Origin: Spartobacteria bacterium
Lineage (GTDB): Bacteria > Verrucomicrobiota > Verrucomicrobiia > Chthoniobacterales > UBA10450
Direction of reading: 5' to 3'
Assembly: GCA_003134765.1 (NCBI GenBank)
Contig: PLCM01000041.1
Span: 1 to 64,000, forward strand
Length of the DNA: 64,000 nt
Below the pieces are notes generated by a model that was not told the DNA's origin, did no database searches, and saw only the letters and a list, made by a program, of their open reading frames with translations. Below are positions 43,617 through 52,806 of this stretch, one piece after another (the stretch's first letter is position 1; the number at the start of each line of letters is the position of its first letter). The position numbers and the translations under genes were made by a program.

Positions 43617-46600
43617 ATGCAATTCCCGGGGCGTTTGTGGTTGGCAGCCTGCCTTTTGCTAGCGGTTTCCAGTTCCGCCCAGGTCACCACCATTCCAAGG
43701 CAGGGAATCCGTGAGAACGATCCGCGCGTTCACGCGTTGACGAATGCGCGCATCGTCACGGCGCCCGGCAAGACGATCGAGAAAGGCACCGTGCTGATTC
43801 GCGACGGGCTGATCGTGGAAGCAGGGCCCGACGTGAAGATTCCAGCGGACGCGCGGGTGTGGGACCTCGCGGGCAAAACAATTTATCCCGGGTTCATTGA
43901 CGCCTACAGCCGGCTGGATTTGCCGGAAACGCTAAAGCCGGAACCGGTGCGCAACGATGTCGATCCCGACGACCCAAACGCAAAGCCAAAAGAGATTCCG
44001 CGCGAAAGCGCCAAGGGAACCCGGTCGTGGAACCCGCGCGTCACACCGGAACGGAAAGCGGCGGACTATCTCAATCTCGACAAGAAAGGCACCAAGGCGC
44101 TGCGAGATCTCGGGTTCACCAGCGCGCTGGTAGTTCCCGGCCGCGGCATCTTTCGGGGCTCGAGCGCATTGATCAATCTTCAGGAGGCCGATGTCGACAC
44201 CCTGGTAGTTGCGCCGGTCGTCGCGCAGCACATTGCGTTCGACTTCGATCGTGAAGGAGATCGCGGTTATCCGAATTCGCTCATGGGTGCCATCGCACTC
44301 ATCCGGCAAAGTTTTCTCGACGCCTCGTGGTATCAGGCGGCGCAGGACGCGTATCGAAAGAATCCGGCGACGATGGAACGGCCGGAAACAAACGGGAGCC
44401 TGGCAGCGCTGGCCGAGCAAATGCAACGGAATCCGGCGGTGTTCGAAGCGGAAGACGAGCTCGATCTGCTGCGCGCGTTGCGGATCGCGGACGAATTCAA
44501 GCTCAAGCCGATCCTGCTGGGCAATGGATATGAATACCGGGTGCGGAAAGCGCTCGCGGAGAAAAAACCGGCCATCATTCTGCCGCTCGATTTTCCCAAG
44601 CCGCCCGAGATCGAACGCCCGGAGCAGGCGCTGGACGTTGATCTGGACGAACTCCAACACTGGGACCGCGCGCCGAGCAATCCGGCGCGGCTCGCGGAAG
44701 CGGGAATTCCGTTCGCGTTCACTACCCAGAAGCTTGAGAAACCGGAGAAGGATTTCTGGTCGCGCCTTCGGCTCGCGGTGCGACGTGGGCTGAACGAGGA
44801 GGCGGCGCTGGCGGCATTGACCACTACTCCGGCGGAAATGTTCGGCGTAGCGGACCGCCTGGGGACGATCACCCCGGGCCGGATGGCGAATCTCGTGGTG
44901 GCAAGCGGCGATCTTTTTGCGGACGAAGCGCGTGTCCTGACCACGTGGGTTGACGGACATTATTACGACACCGACCAGGCGCGGGAGCGAGACGTGCGGG
45001 GCACGTGGGAGCTGGCCGCCGAAGGCAAAACGCTTTCCCTTACGATAGAAGGCAAGCTTGAGAAGCTCGACGCGAAACTGGCGGGTGAGAAGGCGACGGT
45101 TTCACTGAAGGACGATGCCGTTCTCGTGATCGCGCCGGCGAAGCTCTTCGACAAAGGCGAAGGTTCCATCCGGTTAACCGGATGGATCATCGGCGAATCC
45201 ATGGCGGGCAACGGCGACGCGTCAACCACGCCGAATCTCCGTTGGACTGCGAAGCGCACGGCCACCTACACCCCGACCAAAAAGCCGGACGAAAAATCGT
45301 CGCCGCTCGATAAACCGCTCGATTTTCCCGAGACCTATCCGGCGGGCACGTTCGGCCGCGCGGCGGCGCCCGATCAGCCGAAAAGTGTTCTCATTCAAGG
45401 CGCCACGATCTGGACCTCGGGGCCGCAAGGGACGTTACAAAACGCGGACCTGCTGGTGACGGCTGGTAAGATTTCCGCGATCGGACCCGGGCTGAAGGCT
45501 CCGAGTGGCGCGCCGGTGATCGACGGCAAGGGGATGCACGTCACGCCAGGAATCATCGATTGCCATTCCCATACCGCGATCAGTCGGGGCGTGAACGAGT
45601 CGAGTCACGCGGTGACCTGCGAAGTGCGCATTGGCGACGTGGTTGACGCGACCGACATCGAGCTCTACCGCGAGCTGGCCGGTGGCGTGACCGCCGCGAA
45701 TCTTCTCCACGGCTCCGCCAATCCGATGGGTGGCCAGAACCAGGTGATCAAACTCCGCTGGGGCGCGTTGCCGGAGGAATTGAAGTTCGCGGACGCGATG
45801 CCCGGAGTGAAGTTCGCGCTCGGCGAGAACGTCAAGCAATCGAACTGGGGGGAAAAATTCAAGACGCGTTATCCGCAGACACGGATGGGCGTCGAGCAAA
45901 TCATGCGCGATCGGTTCCGCGCCGCGCAGGAATACGACGCCGCTCTGAAAAAGAAGCAGGGATTGCCAGTGCGGCGCGATCTTCAGCTCGAAGCGATCTC
46001 CGAGATCCTGAGTGGCAGGCGGCTAATCCACTGCCACTCGTATCGGCAGGATGAAGTTCTGGCGTTCCTCGGCGTTGCGCGGGACTTCAAGATCAAGGTC
46101 GGTACCCTCCAGCACATTCTCGAAGGTTACAAAGTCGCCGACGTGATGGCGAAGGATGGCGTGGGCGGGTCCACGTTTGCCGACTGGTGGGGCTACAAGT
46201 TCGAGGTTATTGACGCCATTCCAGACAACGCCGCGATGATGAACGGTCAGGGCGTTCTTACCTCGGTCAATTCCGATAGTGCCGACCTCGCCCGGCGCCT
46301 GAACACCGAGGCAGCGAAGTCGATGAAATATGGCGGACTCACCCCAGAGGACGCGCTGAAGTTGGTAACGATCAATTCCGCGAAACAATTGCGCATTGAC
46401 GCGAAGACGGGTTCGCTCGAGACCGGCAAGGATGCTGATTTCGTGATCTGGACTGCCAACCCGCTTTCGAACTACGCGCGAGTGCAACAGACCTGGGTCG
46501 ATGGCCGGAAATATTTCGATCGCGCGGAAGATGTCGAAGCGCGCAAGGCTTTCGCGGCGCAACGCGAAGCGCTGATTCAGAAAGCGTTGACGGAGCGGTT

Positions 46601-46760
46601 GAAGGAAATCGGGCCCGGCAAGGAAGGCGATTCAGACAAGAAAGACGACAAAGAGCCGCCGAAGATTTCCGCCCGGGAAAGCCTCCGGGCCCAGGAGCTG
46701 GCGCCGATTTACGGTGATGGCCACGACAAGCATACCTGCATGGAGGACGCGTCCGAATGA
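43617..46760 (+). CDS. Exported tandem amidohydrolase, first domain degenerate
   Basis: A 1,047-residue protein with a signal peptide (MQFPGRLWLAACLLLAVSSS). Two amidohydrolase units are fused. In the first (about 35-460) the usual HxH metal motif after PGFID is replaced by AYSRL, so it should not bind metal there. The second (about 575-1010) has an intact HVTPGIIDCHSHTAIS and later HCHSYRQDE. A beta-sandwich insert lies between them. The family includes imidazolonepropionase-like and dipeptidase-type hydrolases; the substrate is unknown. The stop overlaps the next gene (ATGA). Confidence 0.85.
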   Translation: MQFPGRLWLAACLLLAVSSSAQVTTIPRQGIRENDPRVHALTNARIVTAPGKTIEKGTVLIRDGLIVEAGPDVKIPADARVWDLAGKTIYPGFIDAYSRLDLPETLKPEPVRNDVDPDDPNAKPKEIPRESAKGTRSWNPRVTPERKAADYLNLDKKGTKALRDLGFTSALVVPGRGIFRGSSALINLQEADVDTLVVAPVVAQHIAFDFDREGDRGYPNSLMGAIALIRQSFLDASWYQAAQDAYRKNPATMERPETNGSLAALAEQMQRNPAVFEAEDELDLLRALRIADEFKLKPILLGNGYEYRVRKALAEKKPAIILPLDFPKPPEIERPEQALDVDLDELQHWDRAPSNPARLAEAGIPFAFTTQKLEKPEKDFWSRLRLAVRRGLNEEAALAALTTTPAEMFGVADRLGTITPGRMANLVVASGDLFADEARVLTTWVDGHYYDTDQARERDVRGTWELAAEGKTLSLTIEGKLEKLDAKLAGEKATVSLKDDAVLVIAPAKLFDKGEGSIRLTGWIIGESMAGNGDASTTPNLRWTAKRTATYTPTKKPDEKSSPLDKPLDFPETYPAGTFGRAAAPDQPKSVLIQGATIWTSGPQGTLQNADLLVTAGKISAIGPGLKAPSGAPVIDGKGMHVTPGIIDCHSHTAISRGVNESSHAVTCEVRIGDVVDATDIELYRELAGGVTAANLLHGSANPMGGQNQVIKLRWGALPEELKFADAMPGVKFALGENVKQSNWGEKFKTRYPQTRMGVEQIMRDRFRAAQEYDAALKKKQGLPVRRDLQLEAISEILSGRRLIHCHSYRQDEVLAFLGVARDFKIKVGTLQHILEGYKVADVMAKDGVGGSTFADWWGYKFEVIDAIPDNAAMMNGQGVLTSVNSDSADLARRLNTEAAKSMKYGGLTPEDALKLVTINSAKQLRIDAKTGSLETGKDADFVIWTANPLSNYARVQQTWVDGRKYFDRAEDVEARKAFAAQREALIQKALTERLKEIGPGKEGDSDKKDDKEPPKISARESLRAQELAPIYGDGHDKHTCMEDASE

Positions 46761-48085
46761 GCCGCGTTTCGAATTGTAGGGCGTCCGCCGCCCTACAAAT
46801 TTTGGTGGCCACGCTTTGCTTCACCGCGAGCGTCAAAGCGTCCGACACGATACCGGCACCTCCGCAAGCAAAGCCAATCGCGATCAAAGGCGCGACGATT
46901 CATCCCGTCAGCGGCCCGGACATTCCCTCAGGCACGATCGTTTTCGAGAATGGCAAGATCACCGCGATTGGAGCGAACGCGACGATTCCATCCGGCGCCG
47001 ATGTGATTGAAGGAACCGGCAAACACATTTACCCCGGATTGATCAACGCAAATACCGTCCTCGGTTTGGTCGAGATCGGCGCGGTGCGCGCCACCGTAGA
47101 TGTTGAGGAATCGGGCGCGATCAATCCCAATGTCCGAAGCATCACCAGCGTCAATCCCGACAGCGAGTTGATCCCGGTCGCAAGGAGCGCCGGAGTGCTC
47201 ACCGCGCTCTCGGTGCCGGAGGGGGGAATTATTTCCGGCCAATCTGCCTTGCTCCGACTGGATGGCTGGACGCCGGAAGAGATGACGGTGGTTTCGCCCG
47301 CGGCGATGCACTTGCGCTGGCCAAATCTAACGATCGATCGCCGGCCGCGCGCCCGGAAGTCGGTCAAAGATCAGCAGAAGGAAATCGAGAAGGCGCAGAA
47401 ACAAATTCGCGATGCGTTTCTAATCGCGCGTTCCTATTGGCAGGCCAGGAAGAATCCGACTCCCGACTTTAAGAGCGATTTGAGATGGGACGCCCTGATG
47501 CCGGTCTTCGACGGGAAGCTGCCCCTGTTCGTCCATGCGAGCAGTCTGGTGCAAATCCAAGCGGCCCTGGCCTGGGCGAAGGAAATGCAGCTCAAGATCG
47601 TGCTGGTGGGCGGCGACGATGCGTGGCGCGTGGCGCCGCAACTGAAGGAAAGCGACACGGCGGTTGTCCTCGGCCCTGCCACGAGTCTGCCCGCACACCG
47701 GGACGACGATTACGACAGCGCCTGGAACAGCGCGGCGAAGTTGCAGGCGGCCGGCGTCCGATTTTGTATCGCGTCGAATGGGCGCGGCGCGGAAACGAAT
47801 GAGCGCAACGTGGGTTACGAGGCCGGGCTGGCTGCGGGCTACGGTTTGCCGAAAGAAGAGGCGCTCAAAGCCGTGACCCTTTATCCCGCGCAAATCCTCG
47901 GGATTGCCGATCGGCTCGGCTCACTCGCAGTCGGAAAAGCCGCGACCTTGATCGTGACAAACGGCGATCCCCTCGATTTTCCGACGCAGGTCGAGGCGGC
48001 GTTTATCGACGGACGAAAGATCGATTTGTCGAATCGCCAGACGCGTTTGCGCGACAAGTATCGCGAGAAATACCGGCGGAAATAA
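46757..48085 (+). CDS. Exported amidohydrolase-like protein, metal motif lost
   Basis: A 442-residue amidohydrolase-fold protein with an N-terminal hydrophobic leader (ALQILVATLCFTASVKA). The metal motif position reads YPGLINANTVLGLVE, without HxH, as in the first half of the upstream protein. The C-terminal segment YGLPKEEALKAVTLYPAQILGIADRLGSLAVGKAATLIVTNGDPL is standard. It is coupled to the upstream gene, so it may form a complex with it as a non-catalytic partner. Confidence 0.8.
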   Translation: MSRVSNCRASAALQILVATLCFTASVKASDTIPAPPQAKPIAIKGATIHPVSGPDIPSGTIVFENGKITAIGANATIPSGADVIEGTGKHIYPGLINANTVLGLVEIGAVRATVDVEESGAINPNVRSITSVNPDSELIPVARSAGVLTALSVPEGGIISGQSALLRLDGWTPEEMTVVSPAAMHLRWPNLTIDRRPRARKSVKDQQKEIEKAQKQIRDAFLIARSYWQARKNPTPDFKSDLRWDALMPVFDGKLPLFVHASSLVQIQAALAWAKEMQLKIVLVGGDDAWRVAPQLKESDTAVVLGPATSLPAHRDDDYDSAWNSAAKLQAAGVRFCIASNGRGAETNERNVGYEAGLAAGYGLPKEEALKAVTLYPAQILGIADRLGSLAVGKAATLIVTNGDPLDFPTQVEAAFIDGRKIDLSNRQTRLRDKYREKYRRK

Positions 48086-48095
48086 ATCCCACAAC

Positions 48096-48169
48096 GGCTC
48101 GACGGAGTCTCGCCCTACCAAAAGAATGACGTTCAATCCTCACTTGGTAGGGCGAGACTCTGTCGAGCC
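48096..48169. repeat. REPIN, family G (copy 3)
   Basis: Same arms as copies 1 and 2 with one substitution (GACGGAG for GACAGAG) and a 24-bp centre. It lies about 10 kb from the RAYT gene, just after the amidohydrolase pair. Confidence 0.92.
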
Positions 48170-48201
48170 GCGAACGGATCACCGCGGGAAGACTCCGCCA
48201 A

Positions 48202-48255
48202 GGTAGGGACATCGCGCTGCGATGTCCGCGGACGGCGCAGCGCGCCGTCCCTACC
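48202..48255. repeat. Double palindrome, family C (copy 2)
   Basis: GGTAGGGACATCGC..GCGATGTCC followed by GGACGGCGC..GCGCCGTCCCTACC. It shares the outer GGTAGGGAC / GTCCCTACC with 8405-8435 and ends 4 bp before the NYN gene stop. Confidence 0.8.
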
Positions 48256-48258
48256 GCA

Positions 48259-49071
48259 CTACTCCACCGCGTGGACTATATAGGTGCCGGCTTGTTTATC
48301 GTCTTCCAGTTTCAGCAATCCTCGCTCTTGCGCTGCGAGGAGGAGCTCGTTGAAGGCACGGAACCCGTGGGCACGTTCGTTGAATCCTGGGTTCTGCCGC
48401 TTGATCGCTTGCTTCACAAGTGACCCGCGGATCGGGTAATCCTCACCGCGCTCGGCGCGCAACGCTTCAACCGTTTTGGTGAGAAGATCGAGGGCGCGAT
48501 CCACGGAGAGGCTGTTGTCTTTGCCGGGCAAAACCCTCGACGGCGGTGCGGCGGGCTGGACGTTGCGGCGCTTCTTCGCCTGTTCGCCCCGGACCAGATC
48601 ATCGTAATAGATGAACTCGTCGCAGTTGCTGATGAAAAGATCGGAGGTCGATTTCTTGACGCCGACGCCGATAACGGTCTTGGCGTTCTCGCGCAGCTTG
48701 CTTACCAGCGGCGAGAAATCCGAGTCGCCGCTGATGATGACGAACGTATCGACGTGGCTCTTGGTGTAGCAAAGGTCGAGCGCGTCCACGACCATGCGGA
48801 TATCCGCTGAATTCTTGCCCGATTGCCGCACATGCGGGATCTCGATCAACTCGAAGGCCGCTTCGTGGAGTCCACGCTTGAAGGCCTTGTAGCGATCGAA
48901 ATCGCAATAAGCCTTTTTTACCACGATGTGGCCCTTGAGCAGCAAACGCTCGATCACTTTGCGAATCTCAAAAGCGGGAAATTGCGCCTCATGGGCGCCA
49001 ATAGCGATGTTTTCCAAATCGAGAAACACCGCCATAGTGGCATCGGAATCTTGGGGACTCATTGAGCCCAT
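48259..49071 (-). CDS. NYN-domain RNase-like protein with LOTUS/OST-HTH-type C-terminus
   Basis: A 270-residue protein starting MGSMSPQDSDATMAVFLDLENIA. The NYN (LabA/DUF88) domain keeps its acidic residues in FLDLENIAIG, SADIRMVVDALDLCY and VIISGDSDFSPLVSKLRE, so it should be an RNase of the PIN-like fold. The C-terminal 70 residues (about 200-270) resemble a winged helix of OST-HTH/LOTUS type (YPIRGSLVKQAIKRQNPGFNERAHGFRAFNELLLAA), an RNA-binding module. The target RNA is unknown. Confidence 0.85.
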   Translation of the reverse strand: MGSMSPQDSDATMAVFLDLENIAIGAHEAQFPAFEIRKVIERLLLKGHIVVKKAYCDFDRYKAFKRGLHEAAFELIEIPHVRQSGKNSADIRMVVDALDLCYTKSHVDTFVIISGDSDFSPLVSKLRENAKTVIGVGVKKSTSDLFISNCDEFIYYDDLVRGEQAKKRRNVQPAAPPSRVLPGKDNSLSVDRALDLLTKTVEALRAERGEDYPIRGSLVKQAIKRQNPGFNERAHGFRAFNELLLAAQERGLLKLEDDKQAGTYIVHAVE

Positions 49072-49182
49072 GTTAGCCGGGTGCGAACGGGGATGGCAAG
49101 GCGGGTGAAAGCGGCTAAATCCTTGACCCTGTGGGGCCCAGGGATCGGGCTGCCGGTACGGGAGCTGCTTTTTCTTCAGGGC

Positions 49183-49566
49183 ATGCAACCAACCCACAAA
49201 ACCCGAAACGCGATCGTCAGACCCACGTTCAAACGGACAAAGGCTCAGGCAGCGGCCTGGTCATCCACGCGGCACGCGATGTCGACCTACATTGCCGATG
49301 AAATCCGCGCCTACGCGACCATCCGCGACCTCGCTCTGGCTGAGGCGGAGAAAATCACCAACTCGCTGAACCTCGAGCGCGCCCGCATCGCGAACGAATT
49401 CGTCGAAAATGCTCTCAAGCCGGCACGCCCACCGTACGAGAGTCAGCATTTGCCGGAAGGCGATGCAGTCCGCGAACACCAGCGCTGCGAAGCGGTGAGG
49501 GTGCGCATCTCCCTGCTTCACGCGCATCTCGCTGCGATGTCGCGCGAGCACGTGCAGGCGGCCTAA
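49183..49566 (+). CDS. Small helical hypothetical protein
   Basis: Starting at ATG 49183 (MQPTHKTRNAIVRP) the product has 127 residues, basic at the N-terminus and strongly helical in the middle (IRAYATIRDLALAEAEKITNSLNLERARIANEFVENAL). No signal peptide, membrane segment or known motif. Divergent from the NYN gene. Confidence 0.45.
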   Translation: MQPTHKTRNAIVRPTFKRTKAQAAAWSSTRHAMSTYIADEIRAYATIRDLALAEAEKITNSLNLERARIANEFVENALKPARPPYESQHLPEGDAVREHQRCEAVRVRISLLHAHLAAMSREHVQAA

Positions 49567-49579
49567 CAATCATCCTCTC

Positions 49580-49603
49580 GGTAGGGCGAGACTCTGTCGA
49601 GCC
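49580..49603. repeat. Solo REP, family G (copy 4)
   Basis: GGTAGGGCGAGACTCTGTCG..CC, a single arm of the REPIN family without its inverted partner, between the small hypothetical gene and the thiolase gene. Confidence 0.88.
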
Positions 49604-49620
49604 GTGCAGCGGAGCGATTT

Positions 49621-50856
49621 CTAGTCCCGCCCCCAGATCATGGCGACGCTGGTCGTCAGGCTGCCGCCCATGTTGAAAGTGAGGAATTTCTTCGCCCCGT
49701 CGATCTGGCGCGCGCCGGCTTGCTGAGTGAGGTGCTGGTAAGCTTCAAAAACCTGGCGCACGCCGGTCGCACCAACCGGATGACCATCTCCGATCAGCCC
49801 GCCGCCGGCGTTCACGGGAATTTCGAAATCGATCTTACCGCTCACCTTCTCGTTCCGCACCTGCGGTAGCGCGGTCGCACCGGTCATAGCCAGCTGCGCG
49901 CCTTTCCCGGGCTCCGCCAGGCCAAGAATTTCGTAGGCACAAATTTCTGTGATGGAAAAGCAGTCGTGCACCTCCGCGCCATGCATATCGCGCGGCTTCA
50001 GGTTTGCCATCCCGAAAGCTTTCTCGGCAGCTTTGCGGGCGGTGGAGAAAGTCGGCGTATCTTTTTTCTCCAGCGCGAGGTAGTCCGTCGCGAGACCGTA
50101 ACCAAGCAGCCGGACGAGCTTCGACTTATCAATGCCATGCTTGTCGAGATACTTGCCAGAGACCAGCACAAGCGCAGCGCTGCCGTCGGTGATCTGCGAA
50201 CAATCGGACACTTTGAGCGGCGGAGCGACGCTCGGGTTCTTGTCCGAGACCTGCGACGCGCAGTCATAAGTCAGATTGGCTTCGCGCATTTGAGCGAGCG
50301 GATTCAGGCGGGCGTGCGCATAGTTTTTGTAAGCCACCCACGCGAGGTCCTGCTCGCAAGCGCCATATTTCTCGATGTAAATCTGTGCGATCTTTCCGAA
50401 CAATTTCGGGAACATGAAGTCGCCGTATTCCGGTTTCTCGATGTGATAATCGGCCGCCGCGCCGAGCACATCCGAACCGTCGAGCGAGGACATCGTTTTC
50501 TGCTGTTCCGCGCCGACGACGAGCACGGCATCATGAAATCCGCCCGCGATCCACTGCGCACCGAGCGTAACCGAGAGCGCGCCCGAAGCGCACGCCGCCT
50601 CCGTGTGCATCGTCGGGATCCCATGGAGTTTCGAATCGATCTCCGGCACGAACGCGCCGAGATGCAGCTGCTTCGTGAACTGCCCCGCGTTGAAATTCCC
50701 CACCGCCGCCGCCTCGATTTCCGCCGGATCGATCTTCGCGTCGTCGATCGCCTTGCGCCCGGCTTCCGTAATGAGATCGCGGATCGTCTTCCCTTCCTTT
50801 TTCAGGTTGCGCTTAAAATCGGTCCGGCCGCCGCCAAGAATATAAACTTCGTTCAT
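49621..50856 (-). CDS. Thiolase, SCP2/acetyl-CoA acetyltransferase-like
   Basis: A 411-residue thiolase-fold enzyme. The nucleophilic Cys is in EAACASGALSVTLG; HDCFSITEICAYEILG and GDGHPVGATGVRQ provide the His residues. The sequence is closer to the SCP2-like/PaaJ-unrelated thiolases than to the classical thiolase at 60.3 kb, so it may act on longer or branched 3-oxoacyl-CoA. It stands alone and its promoter would be in 50857-51351. Confidence 0.87.
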   Translation of the reverse strand: MNEVYILGGGRTDFKRNLKKEGKTIRDLITEAGRKAIDDAKIDPAEIEAAAVGNFNAGQFTKQLHLGAFVPEIDSKLHGIPTMHTEAACASGALSVTLGAQWIAGGFHDAVLVVGAEQQKTMSSLDGSDVLGAAADYHIEKPEYGDFMFPKLFGKIAQIYIEKYGACEQDLAWVAYKNYAHARLNPLAQMREANLTYDCASQVSDKNPSVAPPLKVSDCSQITDGSAALVLVSGKYLDKHGIDKSKLVRLLGYGLATDYLALEKKDTPTFSTARKAAEKAFGMANLKPRDMHGAEVHDCFSITEICAYEILGLAEPGKGAQLAMTGATALPQVRNEKVSGKIDFEIPVNAGGGLIGDGHPVGATGVRQVFEAYQHLTQQAGARQIDGAKKFLTFNMGGSLTTSVAMIWGRD

Positions 50857-50886
50857 AACAAAAGTGGGTTGGAGTTGAACTTATAA

Positions 50887-51339
50887 CTTAGCCAATCTAC
50901 GCACGCTGTCATCCGTTCCGGGGAGCGCACGCGCCTCGCGTGTCGATTTCGGCGCCCTCGCCGAAATGCCCCAAGGTTCGCGATGGCGGCGTGCTAACCG
51001 GTCGTCGCGTTGTAGCTGCCGCCGTCTCTGGCGGCAGTTGGAGAGACATACTCCACCCGCTGAGCCGTAGCCTTGGCGAAGGCTGGTCGTGTCCCAGGCT
51101 CGGGCGCCGAGAGGGCGGCGCCCTCCATCGTGTTAGGACGCCTTGCCCTGCTTCCGCGGATCGGTTTCCGCGATAATCAGGCTAACCGCGTGCTGATTAA
51201 ATCCCTTGAAACCGCCTTTGCGCTACAAATTCTCCAAATGACGCACGATCGACCTTCGCCACAAAATGCTTTTGTAGGATGGGGATTCGGGCGTAGAAAT
51301 GGGGAACTGATCGATAGACATTAATTCTTTCCGCGCAAT
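50887..51339. other. Intergenic region before the KamA operon
   Basis: About 450 bp without a convincing gene. Short GC-rich stem-loops are visible (for example TTTCGGCG..CGCCGAAA near 50950 and GCTGCCGCC..GGCGGCAG near 51015). It must hold promoters of the thiolase (minus) and the aminomutase operon (plus), but no clear consensus boxes can be assigned. Confidence 0.4.
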
Positions 51340-51351
51340 GGAGCCCGAACG

Positions 51352-52806
51352 ATGACACAGCCACAACCCCACGTCCCCACCGCACGCGAGCAGAAGTTTC
51401 TCGAGGGCGTCGAAGAAGGCCGCTATGAGCGGGAAATCATCAGTGGGCTCGGCCCCTTCTTCAACGAGAAGGCGCCGGAGGACATGCTCAGCTTCTACTC
51501 CAAGGACGAGGTGACAAGCCTGAAAGTGCTCAAGGGCACCGATCGTGACGTTGAAACCCGGATGCCCGTGAAGATCACGCGCCATTACTACGACCTTGCC
51601 AAGACCAGCGCCGCGATTCAGCGCATCGTCAAGGCGAGCCCCGACGAGACAATGGATCTTGCGGGCTCGGAGGATCCCGGCAACCAGATGGACTACAGCC
51701 CCGTCGAGGGCCTGCTGCACAAATACGAGATGGGACTCATGTATGTCGTGTCGACCTGCTCGGCACATTGCCGCTTCTGCTATCGCGAAGAATTGATCGC
51801 CCGCAAGCAGATCAAGCGACAGGACGGCACCATCTCGAAGAAGGGTCTCGCGTTGATCCCCGAGATCATCCCGTACATCAAGCAGCACAACGCGGCCGTC
51901 GCGAAGAACGGCGGCGTGCACCCCGAAAGCGGACGCGAGAAGCTGCGCGAGATCCTGCTTTCGGGCGGCGACCCGATGGTGCTGAACAATTCAAAGATCG
52001 CGGCCTGGCTCGGCGCGCTGGCCGAAGCCGGCGTCGAGTCGATCCGCATCGGCACCAAGGAGATGGCGTTCTATCCCCAGCGCTTCGATCGCACCTTCCT
52101 GTCGATGCTCGATCGGTTCCACGAGACCTACCCGCAGGTCGGCCTGCACATGATGCTGCACTTCGAGCACCCAGACGAGTTCCTCGCCAAGGATGCGGAA
52201 GGAAACTACGTCGAGGACACGCAGGGCTTGAAGCAATGGGTCCCCGCGACGGGCGAGGGGATGCGAGGCCTGGCCTCGCGCGGCTGGCTCTCCGTGGAGA
52301 ACCAGGCGCCGATCATGAAGGGCATCAACGATGACCCGGACGCCCTCCGCATTCTGCAGCGCGAGTTCAAGCGCGCCGGCGGCGAGAACCACTACTTCTT
52401 CTGCGGGCGCGACATCATCGCCTACAAGGCGTTCAACGTTCCGATCGAGACCGCGTGGACAATTCTCAACACATCGCAAAAGGGGCTGTCGGGCGTCGAG
52501 TCCCACGCGCGCCTTTCCATCACACACTACAAAGGCAAGACCGAAGTTGCGGCGGTCACCAACGAGGCGATACCGGGACTCGCGGGCAGCGAGGATGGCG
52601 TCTTGATCTTCAAGATTCTTCGGAACGCCGGCAGCGCCCCCGACCGCGGCAAGGTCTGCATCGTCGGCCGCAACCCCGAGGCGCTCTGGTTCGACGACTA
52701 CGAGGACCGCGTTCTGTTCGACGAGGCCGGCTTGTACGACTACGCGCGTGTGTCGGCTGCCGGACAGGCGCCGGGTCGCGCCACCCTTGAAGCCGCGTAC
52801 GGATGA
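51352..52806 (+). CDS. KamA-family radical SAM aminomutase
   Basis: A 484-residue radical SAM enzyme of the lysine 2,3-aminomutase family. The FeS motif is CSAHCRFCYR (Cys136, 140, 143), followed by LLSGGDPM and later HLMLHFEHP-like sequence (GLHMMLHFEHPDEF), and IETAWTILNTSQKGLSGVESHARLSITHYKGKTEV near the end. It would shift an amino group from alpha to beta using PLP and a 5'-deoxyadenosyl radical; lysine, glutamate and arginine are possible substrates. A clear Shine-Dalgarno (GGAG, 8 bp before ATG) is visible, rare in this window. The stop overlaps the next gene (ATGA). Confidence 0.88.
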   Translation: MTQPQPHVPTAREQKFLEGVEEGRYEREIISGLGPFFNEKAPEDMLSFYSKDEVTSLKVLKGTDRDVETRMPVKITRHYYDLAKTSAAIQRIVKASPDETMDLAGSEDPGNQMDYSPVEGLLHKYEMGLMYVVSTCSAHCRFCYREELIARKQIKRQDGTISKKGLALIPEIIPYIKQHNAAVAKNGGVHPESGREKLREILLSGGDPMVLNNSKIAAWLGALAEAGVESIRIGTKEMAFYPQRFDRTFLSMLDRFHETYPQVGLHMMLHFEHPDEFLAKDAEGNYVEDTQGLKQWVPATGEGMRGLASRGWLSVENQAPIMKGINDDPDALRILQREFKRAGGENHYFFCGRDIIAYKAFNVPIETAWTILNTSQKGLSGVESHARLSITHYKGKTEVAAVTNEAIPGLAGSEDGVLIFKILRNAGSAPDRGKVCIVGRNPEALWFDDYEDRVLFDEAGLYDYARVSAAGQAPGRATLEAAYG

